A stretch of DNA of 64,000 nt, from assembly GCF_014201675.1 (NCBI RefSeq), contig NZ_JACHEZ010000007.1:89542-153541 (forward strand), written 5' to 3'. A program made the translations under genes and the position numbers. This document shows positions 46,767 to 54,035 of this stretch, piece after piece (position 1 is the first letter of the stretch; the number at the start of each line of letters is the position of its first letter). Below the pieces are notes generated by a model. It was not told the DNA's origin. It saw nothing but the letters and a program-made list of their open reading frames with translations, and made no database searches. The DNA comes from Oceanithermus desulfurans (lineage in GTDB: Bacteria; Deinococcota; Deinococci; Deinococcales; Marinithermaceae).

Positions 46767-47792
46767 ATGTTCAACTACATCGCCCGTCGCCTGCTGCAGA
46801 TTCCGGTCGTGCTCTTCGTGCTCTCGCTGATCATCATGGGGCTGATGCAGCTCCTCTCGCCGGAGCAGCGGGCGGCGGCTTTCGTAACCTCGGACAAACA
46901 GATCGAAAACCTGGACCTCATCATCGAAAAGTACCACCTGCGGGAGGGGTTCGTCGTCCAGTACAAGCTCTGGGCGGGGGAGGTGCTGCGGGGCAACCTG
47001 GGCTTCTCGCGCATCTCCAAGGAGCCGGTGCTGACCACCATCCGCAAGCGCTTTCCCGCCTCGATGGAGCTGGCGCTGGCCGCCTTCGTGCCCATCGTGC
47101 TCGTGGGCGTCTGGCTGGGCACCCAGGCAGCCACCCACCGCGACAGCCTGCTCGACCAGGCGCTCAGGGTGGTGGCCATCGTGGGCTGGTCGCTGCCCAC
47201 CTTCGTGGTGGCCATCTGGCTGGTGGCCTGGATCTACGGGGGGCTGGGCTGGTTCGGTATCGGCCGCCTGCCCAGCTCGCTGCTGATCGAGCTGGCGGCG
47301 GGCGACTTTCGCCGCTACACCGGCCTCTTCACCGTCGACGGCCTGCTCAACGGCCGCCCGGACATCACCCTCGAAGCCCTGAAGCGGCTCGTCCTGCCCG
47401 CGACGGCGCTGGTCATCGTGGTCAGCGCCGGCATCATGCGGGTGATGCGCTCCTCGATGCTCGACGAGCTGGGCAAGGACTACGTGCGCACCGCGCGCGC
47501 CAAGGGGCTGGCGGAGAAGGCCGTGGTCTACAAACACGCGCGCCGTAACGCGCTGATTCCGGTGATCACCATGGCCGGCCCCATGCTGGGGCGGATGATC
47601 GGCGGCATCGTGGTGATCGAGCTGATCTTCAACTTCCCCGGTCTGGGCGAGTGGGCGGCCAAGGCGGCGCTGCAGCTCGACGTGACCACGCTGCTGGCCT
47701 TCGTGATGCTGATCGGCCTCATCATGGCCACGGCCAACCTGCTCGTGGACGTGGCCTACGTGATCGTCGATCCGAGGATCCGCTATGAGTAG
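46767..47792 (+). CDS. ABC transporter permease (DppB-like), paralogue
   Basis: 341 residues from ATG 46767. Same plan as the permease at 42678: N-terminal helix YIARRLLQIPVVLFVLSLIIMG, SPEQRAAAFVTSDKQIENLDLIIEKYHL, and EAA loop DYVRTARAKGLAEKAVVYKHARRNALIPV. Overlaps the next permease by 8 bp, so translation is coupled. The ribosome site is weak (AAAAAAGAGA), fitting lower expression than the binding protein. Confidence 0.93.
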   Translation: MFNYIARRLLQIPVVLFVLSLIIMGLMQLLSPEQRAAAFVTSDKQIENLDLIIEKYHLREGFVVQYKLWAGEVLRGNLGFSRISKEPVLTTIRKRFPASMELALAAFVPIVLVGVWLGTQAATHRDSLLDQALRVVAIVGWSLPTFVVAIWLVAWIYGGLGWFGIGRLPSSLLIELAAGDFRRYTGLFTVDGLLNGRPDITLEALKRLVLPATALVIVVSAGIMRVMRSSMLDELGKDYVRTARAKGLAEKAVVYKHARRNALIPVITMAGPMLGRMIGGIVVIELIFNFPGLGEWAAKAALQLDVTTLLAFVMLIGLIMATANLLVDVAYVIVDPRIRYE

Positions 47793-48798
47793 CCCGGTCC
47801 CGCACCCACCCAAGCGGGAGCGCTGGTTCGAGGGCAAGCGCTTCCGCCGTTTCCGCCGCAACCCTCTGGCGCTGGCCGGCCTGGTGATCCTGCTCTTCTT
47901 CGCGGGCACGGCCATCCTGGCGCCGCTGCTTACCGCGGACCGGCTGCCCCGGGGGTGCATGCGCGAGCTGGGGCTGGGGCGCAGCGAGGCGCGGACGGTG
48001 CTGCGCAACCCCGCGCATCCCACCTTCTGGCGGGCCACCTTCGCCCCGCCGGAGAGCTGCTACAAGATCCCCCGCGTCAGCTACTCGCCGGTGCCCAAGC
48101 CGCCCAGCGCCAAGTACCCGCTCGGCATCGCCAGCGGCGGCTACGACATCTACTACGGCATCGTCTGGGGGGCACGCACCTCGTTCTACATCGGCGTGCT
48201 GGTCGTCGGCATCGTGCTCGTCATCGCCACCGTCGTCGGCGGGCTGGCGGGGCTGTTCGGGGGCTGGCTCGACAACCTGCTCATGCGGCTCGTCGACGTC
48301 GTCTACTCGATCCCCGGGCTGGTGCTGGCCATGGTCTTCGCCTCGATCTTCGGGCGCGGGCTGATCAAGACGATGATCGCCATCGCCCTGGTGGCCTGGC
48401 CGATCTACGCGCGCATGCTGCGCGGGAACATCCTCCAGGTCAAGGCCCAGGACTACATCTCCGCCGCCCACGCGGTGGGCGCGGGGTCCGGCCGCCTCTT
48501 CTTCAAGCACATCCTGCCCAACGCCATCGGGCCGATGATCATCCTGGCCAGCCTCGACATCGGCGCGATCGTGATCACCGCCTCCACGCTCGCCTTCCTG
48601 GGGCTGGGGGCCGACGTGGGCTACGCCGACTGGGGGCAGATGATCAGCTTCGCGCGCAGCTGGATCTCCAACCCCGGGGGCGAGCCGCTGAAGTACTGGT
48701 TCGTCTGGTTCTGGCCGAGCATGGCCATCGCGCTCTTCGTGCTGGGTTGGAACCTGCTCGGCGACGCGGTGCGCGACGCGCTGGATCCGCGCAGCTAG
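47785..48798 (+). CDS. ABC transporter permease (DppC-like), paralogue
   Basis: 337 residues. N-terminal RFRRNPLALAGLVILLFF, long periplasmic loop with C58 and C92 and SPVPKPPSAKYPLGIASGGYD, then five helices with EAA loop AQDYISAAHAVGAGSGRLFFKHILPNAIG. Closely parallels the protein at 43711. No ATPase gene follows; the next gene is on the other strand. The complex must use an ATPase encoded elsewhere. Confidence 0.93.
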   Translation: MSSPVPHPPKRERWFEGKRFRRFRRNPLALAGLVILLFFAGTAILAPLLTADRLPRGCMRELGLGRSEARTVLRNPAHPTFWRATFAPPESCYKIPRVSYSPVPKPPSAKYPLGIASGGYDIYYGIVWGARTSFYIGVLVVGIVLVIATVVGGLAGLFGGWLDNLLMRLVDVVYSIPGLVLAMVFASIFGRGLIKTMIAIALVAWPIYARMLRGNILQVKAQDYISAAHAVGAGSGRLFFKHILPNAIGPMIILASLDIGAIVITASTLAFLGLGADVGYADWGQMISFARSWISNPGGEPLKYWFVWFWPSMAIALFVLGWNLLGDAVRDALDPRS

Positions 48799-48810
48799 CC
48801 GGAAACGAAG

Positions 48811-48840
48811 CCGGCGGGGCGGAAGGTTCCGGCCCGCCGG
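48811..48840. terminator. Possible bidirectional terminator between convergent genes
   Basis: Two-part hairpin: outer CCGGCGGG/CCCGCCGG and inner GGAA/TTCC, between the permease stop and the convergent amidotransferase stop. There is no T-run on either side, so function is uncertain. Confidence 0.4.
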
Positions 48841-48852
48841 GACCCGGGCGCT

Positions 48853-49569
48853 TCAGTCGGCCGCGGAGGCGCGACGGCCTGCGGCGGCCTCGGTGAGCAG
48901 CCCGAACAGCCCCCAGTGGTCGGGAAGCAGTTCGGGGTGCCACTGGATGAGCAGGAAGAAGGGGTGGTCGGGCAGGTCGGCGGCCTCGACGACGCCGTCG
49001 GCCGCGCGCGCCAGGACCCGGAAGGGTCCCGGGTCGCGGATGGCCTGGTGGTGGTAGCTGTTGGTGCGGAAGCGGCGGCCGAAGAGCGGGGCGAGCCAGC
49101 GGTCCTCCTCCAGTTCGACGGTGTGCCAGAGCGCCGGGGCGGGGGCCGTCTGGTCGTGGCCGATGCGGGTGAAGCCGGCGCTTTCCAGGTCCTGGTAGAG
49201 GCGGCCGCCGAGGGCGACCGCCCCCACCTGGGCCCCGCGGCAGACGCCCAGGGTGGGCAGGTCGTGCTCGGCGGCCCAGCGGGCGGCAAAGATCTCGAGC
49301 TCGTCGCGCGCGGGATCCACCGGGCCCAGCCTGGGGTGGGGGTCCTCGCCGAAGTGGCGCGGGTCGAGGTCGGCCCCGCCGGGCAGCAGCAGGCCGTCGA
49401 GGCGGGCGAGGACCGCCTCGAGCCGGGGCCCGGGCTGCGGCGGCAGCACCACCACGCTGGCGCCCTGGGCTTCGAGGGCGGCCCGGTAGGGCTCGCGGAC
49501 GCCCCACAACGGCGTCACGTTCACCCGGCCGGTGCGGCCGGTCTGGCTGGTTACCCCGATGAGCGGCAT
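48853..49569 (-). CDS. Class I glutamine amidotransferase-like hydrolase (PuuD-like, peptidase C26)
   Basis: 238 residues from ATG 49569, with TATCCT 6 nt upstream (leaderless). PLIGVTSQT at the N-terminus, LLLPGGADLDPRHFGEDP, nucleophile elbow LGVCRGAQ, NSYHHQAI, and catalytic His/Glu in IQWHPE: the gamma-glutamyl-GABA hydrolase family. Known members cleave gamma-glutamyl-linked amines in polyamine breakdown. Divergent from a PLP decarboxylase gene of amino-acid or polyamine type, which makes a shared amine pathway possible but unproven. Confidence 0.87.
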   Translation of the reverse strand: MPLIGVTSQTGRTGRVNVTPLWGVREPYRAALEAQGASVVVLPPQPGPRLEAVLARLDGLLLPGGADLDPRHFGEDPHPRLGPVDPARDELEIFAARWAAEHDLPTLGVCRGAQVGAVALGGRLYQDLESAGFTRIGHDQTAPAPALWHTVELEEDRWLAPLFGRRFRTNSYHHQAIRDPGPFRVLARAADGVVEAADLPDHPFFLLIQWHPELLPDHWGLFGLLTEAAAGRRASAAD

Positions 49570-49575
49570 GGGAAC

Positions 49576-49598
49576 AGGATACAACGGCGGGGTATCGT
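49576..49598. promoter_or_regulatory. Divergent leaderless promoters of the amidotransferase and decarboxylase genes
   Basis: TATCCT on the minus strand (49581-49576) and TATCGT on the plus strand (49593-49598) lie 6 and 5 nt from their start codons, with only 11 bp between the boxes. The two RNA polymerases would therefore cover the same DNA and should exclude each other. Confidence 0.6.
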
Positions 49599-49603
49599 AG
49601 GGC

Positions 49604-50788
49604 ATGCCCTACGAGCCGCCCGAAGACTTCCTGCACGCCCTTCGCGGGTTGCTGGAGCGGGTACCCACCCCCTTCTACGCCTACGACCTGCGCCGCATCG
49701 AGGAGCGGACCCGCCGCTACCTGGAGGCCTTTCCCGCGGCCCGCGTCTTCTTTGCCCTCAAGGCCAACCCGCGGCTGCGTCTGCTCGCGCGCCTGCGCGC
49801 CGCGGGGCTGGGCGCGGAGGCGGTGAGCCTGGGCGAGGTGCTGCGCGCCTACGTGGCCGGCTACATGCCGGACGAGGTGGTGCTGAACGGCCCGGTCAAG
49901 CCGCCGGCGGTGCTCGGGGAGCTGGCGCGCTCGGGGGTGCCCACGCTGGTCGCCGACTCCCGGGCCGACCTGGAGCGGATCGCGCGGCGGCTGCCGGAGG
50001 CGCGGGTGTTGCTGCGGCTCAACCCCGACCTGCCGGTGGACACCCACCCCCACCTGGCCACCGGCCGCGGCGACAGCCAGTTCGGGGTGCTTCCCGCCGA
50101 CTGGCCCGACGTCTTCGCCCGCGGGCGCGAACTCGGCCTGGAGATGCGCGGTCTGCACGTGCACCTGGGTTCGAACCTGAACAACCCCGCGGACTTCGCC
50201 GCCCGGCTCGAAGTGCTCCGGCGGCTGCGCGAGCGCGTGGGGCCGCTCGAGGTGCTCGACCTGGGAGGCGGCTTCGGTCTCGATCTGGACCCGCGGGAGC
50301 TGGCGCCGAGAATGTTCGCGCTGGCGCGCAGCTACGGTGCGGAGTTGTGGATCGAGCCCGGCCGCGCTCTGGTCGCCGACGCCGGCGTGCTGGTCGCGCG
50401 CGTCTGGGCCGAAAAGCAGACCCGCCGACGCTACCTCCTCCTGGACGCCGGGATGACCGCCTTCCTGCGGCCGCTGCTCTACGGCGCCCGCCACCCGGTG
50501 CGGGCGCTCTACGACGCGGAGGAGCGGGGCGTTTTCGACCTGGCCGGCCCGGCCTGCGAGTCGGGGGACGTGCTGGCGCGCGCGGTGGAGCTGCCGGTGC
50601 CCCGCGAGGGCGACGCCGTGGCCTTCCTGCAGGCGGGCGCCTACGGCGGGGCCATGGCCATGAACTACCTCGACCACCCGCGCCCGGGCGAGTACGCCTG
50701 GGACGGGCGGCGCTGGGAGGTGTGGCGCCGGCCCGAGGCCCTGCCGCGGCTCTGGGACGACGAGCCCGACCGTCCCGAGCCGATCTAG
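49604..50788 (+). CDS. lysA: PLP-dependent decarboxylase, diaminopimelate decarboxylase-like
   Basis: 394 residues, fold type III. PLP lysine K53 in FFALKANP, HVHLGSNL, GGGFGLDLD, IEPGRALV, substrate/dimer motif ACESGD and AGAYGGAMAMNY: the LysA pattern. It would convert meso-diaminopimelate to lysine. Known Thermus species make lysine through alpha-aminoadipate and use ornithine in peptidoglycan, so an ornithine- or other diamino acid-decarboxylating role should be kept open. Leaderless promoter. Divergent from the amidotransferase gene. Confidence 0.8.
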   Translation: MPYEPPEDFLHALRGLLERVPTPFYAYDLRRIEERTRRYLEAFPAARVFFALKANPRLRLLARLRAAGLGAEAVSLGEVLRAYVAGYMPDEVVLNGPVKPPAVLGELARSGVPTLVADSRADLERIARRLPEARVLLRLNPDLPVDTHPHLATGRGDSQFGVLPADWPDVFARGRELGLEMRGLHVHLGSNLNNPADFAARLEVLRRLRERVGPLEVLDLGGGFGLDLDPRELAPRMFALARSYGAELWIEPGRALVADAGVLVARVWAEKQTRRRYLLLDAGMTAFLRPLLYGARHPVRALYDAEERGVFDLAGPACESGDVLARAVELPVPREGDAVAFLQAGAYGGAMAMNYLDHPRPGEYAWDGRRWEVWRRPEALPRLWDDEPDRPEPI

Positions 50789-50844
50789 CCGTAAAGTTCA
50801 AACACGTGGTTCACGCCGCCCCGCCGTCACCGCCTCTCTCGTCA

Positions 50845-50862
50845 CCCCGGCGAACGCCGGGG
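50845..50862. repeat. Palindrome of the CCCCGGCG-AA-CGCCGGGG kind
   Basis: Perfect 8-bp arms around AA, set in GTCACCCC...GGGGCCCGG. The surrounding wording resembles the dispersed CGTCATCCCCGCGAA-type palindromes of many bacterial genomes. Only one copy is in this window. Confidence 0.65.
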
Positions 50863-50922
50863 CCCGGGCCTTGTCCAAAGGCGGGGCCGGGGCGCCGCGA
50901 CTGCTGCGGAAAGGCGAAAGCG

Positions 50923-50941
50923 CCCTCCCCTTTGGGGAGGG
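50923..50941. repeat. Palindrome CCCTCCCC-TTT-GGGGAGGG
   Basis: Perfect 8-bp arms with a TTT loop, followed by CCGGGGTGGGGGTTTTGAAAA. Similar elements are widely scattered in GC-rich genomes. Confidence 0.65.
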
Positions 50942-50970
50942 CCGGGGTGGGGGTTTTGAAAATGGGCTCG

Positions 50971-50998
50971 TGGGCTGTGGCCTGTAGCTCGTGGTTGG
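50971..50998. repeat. Heptamer array (4 units)
   Basis: TGGGCTG, TGGCCTG, TAGCTCG, TGGTTGG: an exact 7-bp period related to the larger array at 51102. Confidence 0.7.
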
Positions 50999-51101
50999 CC
51001 CCGTTGCGGGTAGCCCTGGCGTCGGCGTCGTTTGCGGCGTGGGCCCCGGGTCTCGGCCGGCAGGCCGGCCTCGATGCGGGGAAGCGGGGAAAAGCGGTGG
51101 G

Positions 51102-51157
51102 TAGCTTGTGGCCTGTGGCTTGTAGCTTGTGGTTTGTGGCTTGTGGCTTGTGGCCGG
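51102..51157. repeat. Heptamer array (8 units, consensus TGGCTTG)
   Basis: Eight consecutive 7-bp units with no spacers: TAGCTTG, TGGCCTG, TGGCTTG, TAGCTTG, TGGTTTG, TGGCTTG, TGGCTTG, TGGCCGG. Comparable in form to the heptamer short tandem repeats of cyanobacterial intergenic DNA. Confidence 0.85.
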
Positions 51158-51226
51158 TACCCGCGGCCTGCGGAAACCCGCCTTGCGCCGTTCCCACCTC
51201 CCACACCCCACGACCTATCCGCCACC

Positions 51227-51254
51227 TACCACGCACCACGTACCACGTACTACG
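51227..51254. repeat. Heptamer array (4 units, consensus TACCACG)
   Basis: TACCACG, CACCACG, TACCACG, TACTACG, again an exact 7-bp period. Weaker units extend upstream to about 51194. The reverse complement, CGTGGTA, differs from the TGGCTTG array. Confidence 0.75.
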
Positions 51255-51278
51255 CACCGCTCCCAACCACCCCCCTCC

Positions 51279-51309
51279 GGCGGCTGCGCCGCCGCCTCCC
51301 CCAAGGGGG
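51279..51309. repeat. Double palindrome GGCGGC-TGC-GCCGCC and CCCCC-AA-GGGGG
   Basis: Two adjacent short inverted repeats in CCTCCGGCGGC...CCCCCAAGGGGG, a wording common to dispersed GC-rich elements. Confidence 0.6.
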
Positions 51310-51395
51310 CGGCCGGGAGGAGTCCGCGGCTTGCGGTCTGTGGAACAGGGCACCGCGGCCGTCGGCTCTAGGATCCGCGTCTTGGGAGGTTGCAT

Positions 51396-53732
51396 CTAGG
51401 GCTCGAGCACCAGGCGGTTCACCGGCTCGCCCGCCCCCATGGGCAGGTACTCGACGTTGGCCCACAGCGGCAGCAGGTCGGCGTAGTGGCGGCTGAGGAC
51501 GTTGCCCGACTGGCCCATGGGGTGGATCCAGTAGCTACGGTCGGGCTCGCCCAGGGCCACGATCTGGCGGTAGCTGGGGCCGTGGTTCATCCGGAAGGTG
51601 GCGAAGTCGTAGGCCCCCATGTTGACGGTGAAGCGGTCGCCGCCGTGGGCGATCTGCCGGTCGAAGAAGCGGCGCAGCTGGGGCTGGTGGGTCATCACCC
51701 CGTGGTCGAAGACGGCGGGGTGCAGCTGGCCCCAGGGCACGATCCCGCCCAGCGCGTCCAGGCGCGCCAGCGCCCGCTCGAGCGCTTCGGAGGCGAACTC
51801 GCGGCAGCTCACGCCCCGGTCCGCGCAGGCCCGGTCGCCCTCCAGAAGGGCGCGCCGCAGGTAGCGGGGTTCGTTCCAGTAGGGCTCCCCCACCTCGGCC
51901 TCGGGCAGCCGCGCCAGCTCGGCGTACCAGGCCTGGAAGACGGTGGCCTCGGTGCTGGAGGCGGTCTCGTTCCCGTCCCAAGCGAGCAGCTTCTTCCGCC
52001 ACTCGGCGGCGAGCTCGCTGCGGGGCTGGAGGCGCTCGAGCACCGGCCGGAAGCTGCGGGCCATCAGGCTGACCTCGTCGCCCTGGATGCGCGCGAAGTC
52101 CTCGGGGCTCAGCCGCGGCTTGGCGCGGATGAGCTCCTCGATGCGCGTCGCCCGGAAGCCTGCGGCCCAGTCGTAGGTGAAGGCGTAGGGCCACCCCTCG
52201 GGGGTCGAGCGGTTGTTGGCGGTGACGATGTAGCCTTCGGGCGGGTTGTAGGCCCGGGGCAGGGCGCCCTCAGGCACGAAGCCCACCCAGTCCCATTCCC
52301 CGGTGCCGGGCACCGGGTACTTGCCCGAGTGGCCGGGTTTACGCACCGGGATCTTGCCGGGGGCGAGGTAGCCGATGTTGCCGTCCACGTCGGCGTAGAC
52401 GAAGTTCTGGCTCGGCGCCTTCAGGCGCAGCAGCGCGGCGGTGAACGCCTCCCAGTCCTCCGCCTTGCCGATGCCGTAGAAGGCGGCCATCGTCTCGTCG
52501 CTGGGCTCGAGGCTGACCCAGGCCAGCGCCAGCGCCTGCCCCTCGGGAGCGTTCACCACGTCCGAGATCACCGGGCCGTAGACGGTCTCGCGCACCCCGA
52601 GCACCACCGGATCGGCGTCCTTGACCGCGATGGTCTCGCGCCGGATGCGGTAGGGGCGCACCTCCCCCCGGTAGCGGTAGCCGCCTTCGGCCTCGTCGAG
52701 CACGTAGAGGTCCTGCACGTCGGCGGCGTGGTTGGTGACCCCCCAGGCGATGCGGTCGTTCCTGCCGATGACGACGGTGGGCAGCCCCGGGAAGGTGGCC
52801 CCGGTGGCGCGGTAGGTGGGGGCGTCGAGCTCCATCAGCATCCAGATCGAGGGGGCCGAGAGGCCCAGGTGGGGGTCGTTGGCCAGCATCGGCTTGCCGG
52901 TGGTGCTGCGCTGGGGCCCCACCACCCAGTTGTTCGAGGCCTCGAGGCTGCTGGGGAGGGTGCGCGCCAGCCCCAGCAGCTCGTCCACCCAGGCCCCGCC
53001 CTGGGGCGCGGGGGCCGGGGCCTCCTCGGGCGCCGCGGGCGGGGGGCGCAGCCGCTCGGGCACGCGGCGCACGATCGTGGGCGCGTCCTCGGGGTAGCCG
53101 GGGATCAGCGCCTCGACGCGCGCCTTGCTGAGCCCCCGCGCCAGCAGCCGGTAGCGCAGCAGCTCCTCCTCGTAGTTGCCGCTGAGGTCGTAGCTCATCA
53201 TCTTCTGCCACACCAGCACGTCGGCCGGCGTCCAGGGTTCGGGTGTGAAGCCGAGCAGCTTGAACTCGAGCGGCAGCGGCGGGTTGGTGGCCAGGTAGGC
53301 GTTGACCCCGTCCACGTAGGCGTCGACGATGGCCTTCAGGTCGTCCGGTAGGTTCTGGTAGGCCTCGGCGGCGGCGCGGTAGACCCCGAGGGTGCGCAGG
53401 AACTTGTCGGTGGGGAGCGCCGCCTCCCCCAGCACCTCGGCGAGGCGTCCGGCGCCGATGCGCCGCTGGAACTCCATCTGCCACAGCCGGTCCTGGGCGT
53501 GGGCCACCGCCTGACCGAAGAAGAGGTCGTGTTCGTTGGCGGCCTTGACGCGGACGACGCCGTTCTTGTCGCGCAGGATCTCCACCGGCGCCGAGAGGCC
53601 GGGGGTGACGAACCGGCCGCTGGTCTGGGGCAGGGTGGTGTTCTTCAGGTAGTAGTAGCCGCCGAGGAGCAGCAGCAGGGCCAGCACCACGAGCCCCGCG
53701 GCCAAGCGTCCCAGGATGGTCAGAATGCGCAT
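51396..53732 (-). CDS. Penicillin acylase-family Ntn hydrolase
   Basis: 778 residues. An N-terminal membrane/signal segment (ILTILGRLAAGLVVLALLLLLGG) exports the precursor. The alpha-chain part has RDKNGVVRVKAANEHDLFFGQAVAHAQDR-type sequence. Self-cleavage would occur before Ser266 in LEASNNWVVG, with Ala in place of the commoner Gly at -1. The beta chain has NDPHLGL, ADVDGNIGYLAPGK and ANNR. Family members cleave amides such as penicillin G or acyl-homoserine lactones; the natural substrate is unknown. AAAGGAGG ribosome site; TACAAT at 53760-53755 on the minus strand. Confidence 0.92.
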   Translation of the reverse strand: MRILTILGRLAAGLVVLALLLLLGGYYYLKNTTLPQTSGRFVTPGLSAPVEILRDKNGVVRVKAANEHDLFFGQAVAHAQDRLWQMEFQRRIGAGRLAEVLGEAALPTDKFLRTLGVYRAAAEAYQNLPDDLKAIVDAYVDGVNAYLATNPPLPLEFKLLGFTPEPWTPADVLVWQKMMSYDLSGNYEEELLRYRLLARGLSKARVEALIPGYPEDAPTIVRRVPERLRPPPAAPEEAPAPAPQGGAWVDELLGLARTLPSSLEASNNWVVGPQRSTTGKPMLANDPHLGLSAPSIWMLMELDAPTYRATGATFPGLPTVVIGRNDRIAWGVTNHAADVQDLYVLDEAEGGYRYRGEVRPYRIRRETIAVKDADPVVLGVRETVYGPVISDVVNAPEGQALALAWVSLEPSDETMAAFYGIGKAEDWEAFTAALLRLKAPSQNFVYADVDGNIGYLAPGKIPVRKPGHSGKYPVPGTGEWDWVGFVPEGALPRAYNPPEGYIVTANNRSTPEGWPYAFTYDWAAGFRATRIEELIRAKPRLSPEDFARIQGDEVSLMARSFRPVLERLQPRSELAAEWRKKLLAWDGNETASSTEATVFQAWYAELARLPEAEVGEPYWNEPRYLRRALLEGDRACADRGVSCREFASEALERALARLDALGGIVPWGQLHPAVFDHGVMTHQPQLRRFFDRQIAHGGDRFTVNMGAYDFATFRMNHGPSYRQIVALGEPDRSYWIHPMGQSGNVLSRHYADLLPLWANVEYLPMGAGEPVNRLVLEP

Positions 53733-53768
53733 GCAGCCTCCTTTGCTTGGCGTTATTGTACCGGGTCA

Positions 53769-53793
53769 TAAAAAAGGCGGGCCGCGGCCCGCC
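53769..53793 (-). terminator. Terminator after the alaX operon
   Basis: On the minus strand GGCGGGC/GCCCGCC with CGCG loop is followed by TTTTTTAT, 18 nt past the small gene. Classic Rho-independent form. Confidence 0.9.
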
Positions 53794-53810
53794 TGCGGCG
53801 CCGCCGGTGG

Positions 53811-54035
53811 CTAGAGCTTTTCCCAGCGGCTGATGGCCAGCCCCTGGAGCACCACGTGGGTGCCGTCTTCGGCGATGAGGTCGAAGTAGGTGTCGAGCAT
53901 GCCGTGGTCGTAGTCATCGTAGATGCGGATGCCGTAGATCAGGTAGCCCTTGTGGGCCTGGGGGTCGAAGAGGCGGTCGCCGGGCCTGAGGTCCAAGACG
54001 GCGTCGCCGAGGGGTTGGGGTCGGGTCGTGCTCAC
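53811..54035 (-). CDS. Conserved-looking small protein of unknown function
   Basis: 74 residues, GTG start overlapping the alaX stop as GTGA, with GGAG upstream inside alaX. The sequence is beta-rich (VLDLRPGDRLFD, KGYLIYGIRIYDDY, TYFDLIAEDGTHVVLQGLAI) with no motifs, signal or membrane segment. Codon use and coupling support a real gene. The operon ends at a strong terminator, so it belongs with alaX. No family recognised. Confidence 0.7.
   Translation of the reverse strand: MSTTRPQPLGDAVLDLRPGDRLFDPQAHKGYLIYGIRIYDDYDHGMLDTYFDLIAEDGTHVVLQGLAISRWEKL

Larger units (their letters stand above)
50789..51395. other. 600-bp gene-free block of short repeats
   Basis: No convincing coding sequence: open frames here show repeat-derived peptides (Pro/Thr/His/Tyr-rich) and no ribosome sites. 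It contains three GC-rich palindromes and three heptamer arrays, listed separately, and lies between a decarboxylase end and the convergent penicillin acylase end. It looks like a landing place for interspersed repeats. Confidence 0.8.

Noticed and set aside
51102..51254. CRISPR array
   Set aside because: The repeats are 7 bp long and directly adjacent with no spacers, and no cas genes are in the window.
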